Assembly: GCA_964635065.1 (NCBI GenBank)
Contig: CAZWMK010000057.1
Coordinates: 1 to 14,535, forward strand
Source: CAZWMK01 sp964635065
GTDB lineage: Bacteria > Pseudomonadota > Alphaproteobacteria > Sphingomonadales > Sphingomonadaceae
Length of the DNA: 14,535 nt
Direction: 5' to 3'
Below, piece by piece: positions 6,310 to 12,035 of this stretch (position 1 is its first letter; each line of letters starts with the position of its first letter). The translations under genes were made by a program, and so were the position numbers. The notes under the pieces are model-generated. The model had not been told where the DNA came from. It worked only from the letters and a program-made list of their open reading frames with translations, and did no database searches.

Positions 6310-6888
6310 ATGGCGATGAACCTGGGCGGCAGTGGCGGTCGGCGGCGCGGCATGCGCGGACGGGTGCCCATGGCCGACATCAACGTCACGCCATTGGTCG
6401 ATGACATGCTGGTGCTGCTCATCATTTTCATGGTGACGGCGCCACTTCTTGTTACTGGTGTACCGGTCGATCTGCCTGACAGCCGGGCCGGAGCGCTGAA
6501 ACCCGATGACAAACCGGTGCAGATTTCGCTCGACCGGACCGGGGCGCTGTTCATCGACGAACTTCAGATTCCCGACAATGAGCTTGCGCCAAAACTCGCC
6601 GCGATCGCAGAAGCGCGGGGCGGGGCGGGGGATGTCCGTGTTTATGTCCGCGCCGATCAGGGGCTGGATTATGGCCGTGTCATGCGCATGGTCGGCGAAN
6701 NNNNNNNNNCAATAGAATATGAAATTAATTTCACTGATAAAATCCACGAAGAACCTGATAATCTTCTTGATTTTAAAGATGTGAAAGGCTGTCAATTAGT
6801 AAAAAGAGCAGCAGAAATATCGGCTGCGGGATTTTCCAAGGTGGCGCTGGTGTCCGAAGGTGGCAAAGCATCGGATGGTGATCGGTGA
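6310..6888 (+). CDS. tolR: Tol-Pal system protein TolR, interrupted by an assembly gap and a foreign fragment
   Basis: The reliable part is residues 1-130 (6310-6699). A short basic N-terminus is followed by MADINVTPLVDDMLVLLIIF, whose membrane Asp31 is the proton-carrying residue of TolR/ExbD, and then by the periplasmic domain (VPVDLPDS to DYGRVMRMVGE). Ten Ns follow. About 38 AT-rich codons then look like YifB, not TolR. The frame resumes as TolR at about 6820 (AAGFSKVALVSEGG) and ends at 6888. An intact gene would need only a few codons between MRMVGE and AAGFSK, giving about 150 residues, the usual TolR size. The 192-residue open frame is therefore an artefact. Its stop overlaps the tolA start (GTGA). 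Confidence 0.9.
   Translation: MAMNLGGSGGRRRGMRGRVPMADINVTPLVDDMLVLLIIFMVTAPLLVTGVPVDLPDSRAGALKPDDKPVQISLDRTGALFIDELQIPDNELAPKLAAIAEARGGAGDVRVYVRADQGLDYGRVMRMVGEXXXXIEYEINFTDKIHEEPDNLLDFKDVKGCQLVKRAAEISAAGFSKVALVSEGGKASDGDR
6700..6709. other. Assembly gap (10 N)
   Basis: Ten consecutive undetermined bases lie inside tolR. A run of exactly ten Ns usually marks a scaffold join of unknown true size. By alignment with the TolR family, only about 6-9 bases of native sequence should separate 6699 from the resumed TolR coding at about 6820. Confidence 0.97.
6710..6828 (+). other. Foreign AT-rich fragment encoding part of a YifB/ComM-like ATPase, probable contaminant
   Basis: This stretch is strikingly AT-rich (for example GAAATTAATTTC, CTTGATTTTAAAGATG) against GC-rich flanks. 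Its translation contains LLDFKDVKGCQLVKRAAEIS followed by AAG. In the YifB/ComM Mg-chelatase-like family a D-x-x-D-V-x-G-Q-x-x-x-K-R-A-x-E-I-A-A-A-G segment precedes the Walker A loop, and the match is close. The right boundary lies near 6820-6830, where the codons for Ser-Ala-Ala-Gly could belong either to YifB or to TolR. A short shared word there may have caused a false join. It is not part of the host tolR. The source genome is unknown but clearly of lower GC. Confidence 0.75.
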
Positions 6889-7697
6889 GCGAACGCCTGT
6901 CTCTGCTGGCAGCCGGTGTCGCGCATCTTGCGTTGCTCGCTGCGCTGTCGCTCAGCTGGGAGAAAATGCAGGCGCCGCCCCCCTTTGCCGAGGCTGTGCC
7001 CGTTGAAGTGATCGATGTTGCCGATCTTCCGGCCGTGACGGAACAGCCCAAACCCTCCATGGAGGCGGCCCCCCAGGAAACGGTCGAGGCGCAGGCGCCG
7101 GAGCCTGCGCCAAGCGATGCCAAGGCGGAGCCGGAACCGGCCCCCCCCGAACCCGTGACGCCGACCCCCTCTCCGGAACCGAAAACCCCGGCGGAAACAA
7201 AAAAGCCGAAGACGGAGGCGGTAACGCCAGCTCAGAAAAAGGCGCCGCAAAGACTGGATGCGCAGGAACTGACAAGCCTGATCGATAAAAGCCTGCCGAA
7301 AGCGCAGCGCAAACCGCTGGACACCAGCGCACTTGCCAAATCGATCGAACAGTCCATCCCCAAAGGCGCGCGGCTCGACGCCCGTGCGGCAGCGACGCTT
7401 GAACAGGCGATCCGGGCGCAGGTCACGCCATGCTGGAATCCGCCGGTCGGTGCGGAAGATGCTGGCAAGATGACCGTTGTTCTCAGGATTCGTATGCGCA
7501 AGGATGGCACGGTCATCGGATTGCCCGATCTCGTGTCGCAAACCGGCCTGACAGCGCGCAACGGCACCTATGGCCGTGCCTTTGCCGAAAGCGCGCGGCG
7601 CGCCGTGGTGCGTTGTGCGCCATTGAAGCTGCCTGCCAATCTTTATGATTACTGGTCCGAATTCGAACTGAACTTCGATCCGTCGCAGATGAACTGA
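6885..7697 (+). CDS. tolA: Tol-Pal system protein TolA (TolA/TonB C-terminal domain)
   Basis: TolA links the inner-membrane TolQR motor to TolB and Pal across the periplasm. The 270-residue protein starts with GTG at 6885, overlapping the tolR stop as GTGA. A single membrane helix spans about residues 5-24 (LSLLAAGVAHLALLAALSLS). Residues about 31-120 form a Pro/Glu/Ala/Lys-rich linker, and 124-175 are predicted helical with repeated SLIDKSLPK and SIEQSIPKG-like units. The C-terminal domain (176-270) begins RAQVTPCWNPP and contains Cys183 and Cys244, the expected disulfide pair. The linker is proline-rich and short compared with the long alanine-rich helix of the E. coli protein. Confidence 0.9.
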   Translation: MSERLSLLAAGVAHLALLAALSLSWEKMQAPPPFAEAVPVEVIDVADLPAVTEQPKPSMEAAPQETVEAQAPEPAPSDAKAEPEPAPPEPVTPTPSPEPKTPAETKKPKTEAVTPAQKKAPQRLDAQELTSLIDKSLPKAQRKPLDTSALAKSIEQSIPKGARLDARAAATLEQAIRAQVTPCWNPPVGAEDAGKMTVVLRIRMRKDGTVIGLPDLVSQTGLTARNGTYGRAFAESARRAVVRCAPLKLPANLYDYWSEFELNFDPSQMN

Positions 7698-7708
7698 GGA
7701 GTCGGAAT

Positions 7709-9025
7709 ATGCGCTTGTTCATGTCCCTGTTCGCCGGGTTGGTGGCACTGGCAACGCCGGCACAGGCGGTGTTGCGTGTTGACATCAACACCGGGATCAC
7801 GGCGCCAATGCCGATTGCCGTGCCATTTTTCGTGACGAATGCCGAAGTGACGACACCGGCCGGCGGGACATCGGTGCTGGGCCAGCAGGTGGCGGATGTC
7901 ATCCAGAACGATCTGGCGTCTTCCGGGCTGTTCCGGCCGGTGCCGCGGGCAGCCTATACGACCAATGTCGTCTATGGCGACATCCTCGCACCCAAGTTCC
8001 AGAGCTGGCGCACGGTTGCCGTGCAGGCGCTGGTGACTGGCACGGTCGCGGCGAATGCGGACGGCACCGTGACGGTGGGCTGCTATCTCTACGACATATT
8101 TTCCGAAGAAGAGCTGGCCCGTCAGGGCTTCAAGGTCGCCCCGGCCCAATGGCGGCGCGCCGCACACAAATGCGCCGATCTGGTCTATTCCCGCCTGACC
8201 GGGGAAACGGGCTATTTCGACAGCCGGATCGTCTATGTTTCGGAAACCGGCAGCCAGACGCGGCGTATCAAGCGCCTCGCGATCATGGATCAGGATGGCG
8301 CGAATCACCGCTTTTTGACCAATGGTCAGAACCTTGTGCTGACGCCGCGCTTCTCGCCCAACCGCCAGACGATCACCTACATGAACTATGCCGGCAACCA
8401 GCCGCGTGTTTACATCTACAATATCGGTTCCGGGCGTCAGGAAGCGATTGGCGACTTCCCGAACATGAGTTTTGCACCGCGCTTCTCGCCCGATGGCACC
8501 AATCTCCTGTTCTCCATGGCGCAGGCCGGCAACACGGACATCTATCGTCTCGACCTTGGCTCGCGCCGCCTGACGCGTCTGACGACCGCGCCCGGCATCG
8601 ACACGGCACCAAGCTATTCGCCTGACGGCAAACAGATCACCTTCGAATCCGACCGGTCGGGGACGCAGCAAATCTATGTCATGAATGCCGATGGCTCCGG
8701 ACAGACGCGAATCAGCTTCGGGCAGGGGCGCTATGCAACACCGGTCTGGAGCCCGCGCGGCGATCTTATCGCCTTCACACGGCTTGGCGGCGGCCAGTTC
8801 CGCATCGGCGTCATGCGCACGGACGGCGGTGGCGAACGGTTGCTGACCGACGCTTGGGGCGATGAAGGGCCGACCTGGTCGCCAAATGGCCGGGTGATCA
8901 TGTTCTTCCGGGCACGTGGTGCGAACGCCAGCCTGTGGTCGGTCGATCTGACAGGCATGAACGAACGGCGTATTCCGACTCCACTTGACGGGTCCGATCC
9001 GGCATGGTCTCCTTTGCTGGATTAG
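7709..9025 (+). CDS. tolB: Tol-Pal system periplasmic beta-propeller protein TolB
   Basis: TolB is the soluble periplasmic partner of TolA and Pal. The 438-residue protein begins with a signal peptide ending at about residue 20 (LVALATPAQA, then VLRVDINTG). The N-terminal alpha/beta domain runs to about 165 (VADVIQNDLASSGLFRPV, FKSWR-like FQSWRTVAVQALVTG). It is followed by a six-bladed propeller of repeats such as RFSPNRQTITYM, RFSPDGTNLLFS, SYSPDGKQITFESDRSG, VWSPRGDLIAFTR and TWSPNGRVIMFF. GAGGAGTC lies just before the ATG. It starts 11 bases after tolA and is followed after 93 bases by pal. Confidence 0.97.
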   Translation: MRLFMSLFAGLVALATPAQAVLRVDINTGITAPMPIAVPFFVTNAEVTTPAGGTSVLGQQVADVIQNDLASSGLFRPVPRAAYTTNVVYGDILAPKFQSWRTVAVQALVTGTVAANADGTVTVGCYLYDIFSEEELARQGFKVAPAQWRRAAHKCADLVYSRLTGETGYFDSRIVYVSETGSQTRRIKRLAIMDQDGANHRFLTNGQNLVLTPRFSPNRQTITYMNYAGNQPRVYIYNIGSGRQEAIGDFPNMSFAPRFSPDGTNLLFSMAQAGNTDIYRLDLGSRRLTRLTTAPGIDTAPSYSPDGKQITFESDRSGTQQIYVMNADGSGQTRISFGQGRYATPVWSPRGDLIAFTRLGGGQFRIGVMRTDGGGERLLTDAWGDEGPTWSPNGRVIMFFRARGANASLWSVDLTGMNERRIPTPLDGSDPAWSPLLD

Positions 9026-9118
9026 AGGCAACATAACGCTTTAAGCCGTTGGTTTTAGAACTGATCCGTGCGACAGTCTCGATTAGTCACGCGTATGAAT
9101 TGCAGGAAAGGGAATGGC

Positions 9119-9649
9119 ATGATTTCAAAATCCGTAACGCTGGCGCTGGTTGGTGGTCTGCTTGCAACCGCAGCATGCAGCAAGAAGCCCGCTGAACTGC
9201 CGCCGCCGCCGCCGCCGGCACCTGCCGCTCCGGCACCCGCGCCCGCGCCTGAACCGGTTGTTCCGACCACCGTTCCGGGCAGCGTCAAGGACTTCATGGA
9301 ACAGGTTGGCTCTGACCGCGTGTTCTTTGCCTATGACAGCTATGAACTGGACGACGCGGCCAAGGAAACGCTGACCAAGCAGGCTGCATGGCTCGGCAAA
9401 TATGGCAATGTCTCGGTGACGATCGAAGGCCATGCCGACGAACGCGGCACCCGTGAATACAACCTCGCGCTCGGTGATCGCCGCGCCAATGCCGTCAAGA
9501 ACTTCATGGCGGCGCAGGGCGTCGATGCGGCGCGCATCAAGACGATTTCCTATGGCAAGGAACGCCCGGCCGTCGAAGGTTCGGATGAAAGCGCATGGTC
9601 GCAGAACCGTCGCGGCGTGACCGTACTGTCGGGCGCTGTCGAAGGCTGA
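9119..9649 (+). CDS. pal: Peptidoglycan-associated lipoprotein Pal
   Basis: Pal is an outer-membrane lipoprotein that binds peptidoglycan and TolB and helps constrict the envelope at division. With the start at ATG 9119, the 176-residue protein has a lipoprotein signal with a lipobox ending at Cys20 (LLATAAC). A Pro/Ala-rich linker follows at about 26-50. The OmpA-like domain is at about 65-175, with VFFAYDSYELDD, the peptidoglycan-binding EGHADERGTREYNLALGDRR (103-122) and SYGKERPAVEGSDESAWSQN. AGGAAAGGGA lies just upstream of 9119. A longer frame from 9068 would add 17 residues ahead of the signal peptide and is unlikely. A terminator follows at 9704-9746, closing the tol-pal block. Confidence 0.96.
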   Translation: MISKSVTLALVGGLLATAACSKKPAELPPPPPPAPAAPAPAPAPEPVVPTTVPGSVKDFMEQVGSDRVFFAYDSYELDDAAKETLTKQAAWLGKYGNVSVTIEGHADERGTREYNLALGDRRANAVKNFMAAQGVDAARIKTISYGKERPAVEGSDESAWSQNRRGVTVLSGAVEG

Positions 9650-9657
9650 TCCTGATC

Positions 9658-9684
9658 GGCGGCAGGCCCTTCGGCCGTGCCGCC
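9658..9684 (+). repeat. GC-rich hairpin just after pal
   Basis: GGCGGCA (9658-9664) pairs with TGCCGCC (9678-9684). An inner GGCC/GGCC stem closes a CTTC loop, with one bulged G. It begins 8 bases after the pal stop and has no T tract, so it is not a terminator on its own. It could stabilise the mRNA 3' end or slow polymerase ahead of the terminator at 9704. Confidence 0.5.
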
Positions 9685-9703
9685 GCCAAGGTGCCGGATA
9701 TGA

Positions 9704-9746
9704 ACGGGCGTGATTCGCATAAAGCGGATCACGCCCGTCTCTTTTA
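9704..9746 (+). terminator. Intrinsic terminator after pal
   Basis: A stem of about 15 bp pairs 9704-9718 (ACGGGCGTGATTCGC) with 9724-9738 (GCGGATCACGCCCGT), with one T-G wobble and a 5-base loop ATAAA. It is followed by CTCTTTTAT. This long stable hairpin 55 bases after pal is the expected end of the yebC-pal transcript. Confidence 0.85.
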
Positions 9747-9771
9747 TGCCAGTGCATCATCGCCTATAGAG

Positions 9772-9808
9772 ACCGGACGGATGATGCAGCCATCCGGGTT
9801 TGTCCGGT
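9772..9808 (+). promoter_or_regulatory. Two-part hairpin in the ispG leader
   Basis: An outer stem ACCGGA (9772-9777) and TCCGGT (9803-9808) encloses a directly stacked inner stem CGGATG (9778-9783) and CATCCG (9791-9796). The loop is ATGCAGC, and a six-base bulge GGTTTG lies on the 3' side. The hairpin ends about 6 bases before AGTGAAGG, the likely ribosome-binding site of ispG. It could control initiation or be an incidental fold; no known riboswitch class is recognised. Confidence 0.4.
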
Positions 9809-9830
9809 GGCCAAGTGAAGGTTTGACTGA

Positions 9831-10952
9831 ATGAGCGTTCGGCCCTGGCGCGACATCATGCGTCGCAAGTCCCGGCAGATCATGGTGGGATCGGTGCCTG
9901 TCGGTGGCGACGCCCCGATCACGGTTCAGACGATGACCAACACGATCACCGCCGATGCAAGGGCGACCATCAACCAGATTCGCGCCTGCGAAGAGGTCGG
10001 GGCCGACCTTATCCGCGTTTCCTGCCCCGACGAGGAATCGACCGCGGCATTCCGCGAGATCACACGCGCGGCCCGCGTGCCGATCATTGCCGATATTCAT
10101 TTCCACTATAAACGCGCCCTTGAAGCGGCGGACGCGGGCGCAGCTTGTCTGCGCATCAACCCCGGCAATATCGGCTCGCCCGAGCGCGTGCGCGAGGTCG
10201 TCCGCGCCGCCAAGGCCAATGGATGCGCAATCCGAATCGGCGTCAACGCCGGCAGCCTTGAACGGCATCTTCTGGAAAAATACGGCGAGCCATGCCCCGA
10301 AGCACTGGTCGAGAGCGCGCTCGAACATGCAAAAATGCTTGAAGATGCCGATTTCAGGGAGTTCAAGATCGCGGTCAAGGCGTCTGACGTTTTTCTGGCG
10401 GTCGCTGCCTATCACGGCCTTGCCGATGCCTGCGATTATCCGTTGCATCTTGGCATTACCGAAGCCGGCGGGCTGATCGGTGGCACGGTGAAATCGTCAA
10501 TTGGCATCGGCTCGCTCTTGTGGGCGGGCGTCGGCGATACGCTGCGCGTTTCGCTGTCCGCCGATCCGGTCGAGGAAGTGAAGGTCGGCTTTGAAATCCT
10601 GAAAGCGCTCGGCATCCGTGCGCGCGGTGTCAGGATCGTGTCTTGCCCCTCCTGCGCGCGGCAGGGCTTTGATGTGATTCGCACGGTCGAAAAGCTCGAA
10701 CAGCGGCTGGCGCACATCACGACGCCTTTGTCCTTGTCGGTGCTCGGCTGCGTGGTCAACGGGCCGGGAGAGGCGCGCGAAACCGATATCGGCCTGACCG
10801 GCGGTGGCGCAGGCAAGCATATGGTCTATCTGTCAGGCGTGACCGATCACCACATCCGGGACGAGGAAATGGTCGATCACATCGTCCGCCTCGTTGAAGC
10901 CAAGGCCGCCGAAATCGAGGCCCAAAACACGGCGCAACAGGCGGCGGAATAG
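9831..10952 (+). CDS. ispG: 4-hydroxy-3-methylbut-2-en-1-yl diphosphate synthase (IspG/GcpE)
   Basis: IspG converts methylerythritol cyclodiphosphate to HMBPP in the MEP route to isoprenoids, using a 4Fe-4S cluster. The 373-residue protein has the N-terminal TIM-barrel part (RQIMVGSVPVGGDAPITVQTMT, PIIADIHFHYKRA, CLRINPGNIG) and a C-terminal cluster domain with Cys272 and Cys275 in SCPSC, Cys307 in LGCVVNGPGEA and the following Glu314. This is the short bacterial form without the plant-type insertion. The ATG at 9831 is preceded by GTGAAGG at a good distance. The gene stands alone between the pal terminator and the terminator shared with ppa. In many related genomes a cpoB gene sits after pal; here ispG takes that place. 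Confidence 0.96.
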   Translation: MSVRPWRDIMRRKSRQIMVGSVPVGGDAPITVQTMTNTITADARATINQIRACEEVGADLIRVSCPDEESTAAFREITRAARVPIIADIHFHYKRALEAADAGAACLRINPGNIGSPERVREVVRAAKANGCAIRIGVNAGSLERHLLEKYGEPCPEALVESALEHAKMLEDADFREFKIAVKASDVFLAVAAYHGLADACDYPLHLGITEAGGLIGGTVKSSIGIGSLLWAGVGDTLRVSLSADPVEEVKVGFEILKALGIRARGVRIVSCPSCARQGFDVIRTVEKLEQRLAHITTPLSLSVLGCVVNGPGEARETDIGLTGGGAGKHMVYLSGVTDHHIRDEEMVDHIVRLVEAKAAEIEAQNTAQQAAE

Positions 10953-10970
10953 CGGCGGCGCCCGCGCGCC

Positions 10971-11011
10971 AACAAAAAAGCCGCAGGCATCATGCCCGCG
11001 GCTTTTTTGTT
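10971..11011. terminator. Bidirectional terminator between ispG and ppa
   Basis: AACAAAAAAGCCGC (10971-10984) is the exact reverse complement of GCGGCTTTTTTGTT (10998-11011). The inner part GGCA/TGCC extends the stem past one mismatch. It has A tracts on the left and T tracts on the right, so it gives a T-rich tail in both directions. It lies 18 bases after ispG and 32 bases after the end of ppa on the other strand, an ideal shared terminator for convergent genes. Confidence 0.92.
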
Positions 11012-11014
11012 GCA

Positions 11015-11062
11015 GCCCTGTCGGGCCTCGGCTCTGTCGGGCCTCAGCCCTTTTGGGCCTTG
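11015..11062. repeat. Three tandem 16-bp units across the ppa 3' end
   Basis: Units lie at 11015-11030, 11031-11046 and 11047-11062. The first two, GCCCTGTCGGGCCTCG and GCTCTGTCGGGCCTCA, agree at 14 of 16 positions. The third, GCCCTTTTGGGCCTTG, agrees with the first at 13 of 16. The third lies in the last codons of ppa, the second contains its stop codon (TCA at 11044-11046 on the plus strand), and the first lies outside the gene. Most units hold a small GCCC/GGGC inverted repeat. Confidence 0.6.
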
Positions 11063-11580
11063 GCGCGCTCGATGGCTTCGAGAATCAGGCGCTCCGCGGT
11101 TTCCGGGCCTTCCCAGCCCTTGATCTTCACCCACTTGCCGGGTTCGAGATCCTTGTAGTGCGCGAAGAAGTGCGTGATCTGTTCGACGACGATCGCGGGC
11201 AGATCGCAATAGCTTTCGACGCCGGTGTAATAGGGGTGCAGCTTGTCGACCGGCACGCAGAGCAGCTTTTCATCGCCACCGCCGTCGTCTTCCATCAGCA
11301 GCACGCCGACCGGACGCACGCGCACGACGCAGCCCGGAATGAACGGCACACCCGATGCAACCAGCACGTCCAGAGGATCGCCGTCGTCGCCCAGCGTATG
11401 CGGGACAAAACCATAGTTGCACGGATAACGCATCGACGTGTGGATGATACGGTCGACAACGATGGCGCCAGCCTCCTTGTCGAATTCATATTTGACCGGC
11501 TCGCCACCCATCGGCACTTCGATGATGACGTTCAGATCCTTCGGCACATTCGGGCCGTACGAGATACGCGACAGATCCAT
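11044..11580 (-). CDS. ppa: Inorganic pyrophosphatase, family I
   Basis: The enzyme hydrolyses pyrophosphate to phosphate in the cytoplasm and pulls biosynthetic reactions forward. The 178-residue protein has the complete family I active site: Glu21, Lys30, Glu32, Arg44, Tyr56, Asp66, Asp68 and Asp71 in DDGDPLDVLV, then Asp98, Asp103 and Lys105 in MEDDGGGDEK. The length matches the usual bacterial hexameric form. On the minus strand AGGAAAG lies about 6 bases before the ATG at 11580. It is convergent with ispG over a shared terminator and divergent from the exporter gene at 11678. Confidence 0.97.
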   Translation of the reverse strand: MDLSRISYGPNVPKDLNVIIEVPMGGEPVKYEFDKEAGAIVVDRIIHTSMRYPCNYGFVPHTLGDDGDPLDVLVASGVPFIPGCVVRVRPVGVLLMEDDGGGDEKLLCVPVDKLHPYYTGVESYCDLPAIVVEQITHFFAHYKDLEPGKWVKIKGWEGPETAERLILEAIERAKAQKG

Positions 11581-11623
11581 GAGAACTTTCCTGTTGGGGA
11601 GGGAAGAAAGTCGATATGCCGGG

Positions 11624-11652
11624 CATCTAGTAGTCTATGCCGACAGTGGCAA
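11624..11652 (-). promoter_or_regulatory. Possible ppa promoter
   Basis: On the minus strand TTGCCA (11652-11647) is followed after 17 bases by TAGATG (11629-11624), giving -35-like and -10-like boxes upstream of ppa. The -10 match is poor, so this is only a candidate. Transcription would begin about 35 bases before the ppa ATG. Confidence 0.22.
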
Positions 11653-11677
11653 GACTTAAGGGGAAAAGGGTGGCGGC

Positions 11678-12001
11678 ATGGCGTGGTTCTATCTGTTTCT
11701 GGGCGGCCTTGCCGAAGTCGGGTTCACGACCTGCCTGCGTTATGTCGACGGCTTTCGTGACCTGCCGTGGACGCTGGGTTTCCTTGTCTGCGTCAGCGTG
11801 AGCATGGGATTGCTTGCGCTGGCCAGCCGGACGATCCCGATGGGGACGGCCTATGCGGTATGGGCGGGAATCGGCGCACTTGGCACAGCCATTTTGGGCA
11901 TTGCCGTCTATCACGAACCGATGGGCCTGGTGCGCGGTCTGCTGCTCATCGGCCTGATCGGCTGCATCGTCGGTCTGAAACTCGTTGGATCGTCGCACTA
12001 G
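11678..12001 (+). CDS. Small multidrug resistance family exporter, Gdx/SugE (guanidinium exporter)-like
   Basis: The 107-residue protein has the four membrane helices of the SMR family (about 4-21, 31-49, 57-76 and 84-103) and the essential Glu13 of helix 1. It looks more like the Gdx/SugE branch than like EmrE. The start MAW, Glu at position 13, the segment GTAYAVWAGIGALGTAILGI (56-75) and VYHEP all follow that branch. Ser42, Tyr59 and Trp62, which surround the central Glu in the studied guanidinium exporter, are kept, but Trp16 is Phe16. Gdx proteins act as antiparallel dimers that exchange guanidinium for protons. It is divergent from ppa and single. No guanidine riboswitch motif was recognised in the 97 bases upstream. 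Substrate is inferred. Confidence 0.82.
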   Translation: MAWFYLFLGGLAEVGFTTCLRYVDGFRDLPWTLGFLVCVSVSMGLLALASRTIPMGTAYAVWAGIGALGTAILGIAVYHEPMGLVRGLLLIGLIGCIVGLKLVGSSH

Positions 12002-12035
12002 CGCAGAGGCCGCGCATGGCTTATTGACCGCCGCC

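Noticed and set aside
6310..6888. A genuine TolR-YifB fusion protein
   Set aside because: The foreign part follows a run of Ns, has very different base composition, covers only a fragment of a YifB domain and sits inside the periplasmic domain of TolR, where it would make no structural sense.
9026..9118. Separate promoter or terminator between tolB and pal
   Set aside because: No convincing -35/-10 pair or hairpin with T tract was seen in these 93 bases. A promoter remains possible but cannot be supported.
11581..11677. Guanidine riboswitch upstream of the Gdx-like gene
   Set aside because: I could not find the paired ACGR-type loops of the guanidine-II class or another known guanidine motif. 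Only a weak GGCAT/ATGCC hairpin is present.
11985..12035. N-terminal extension of HisS
   Set aside because: It would overlap the exporter gene, and the added residues do not resemble the family; ATG 12036 gives the normal start.
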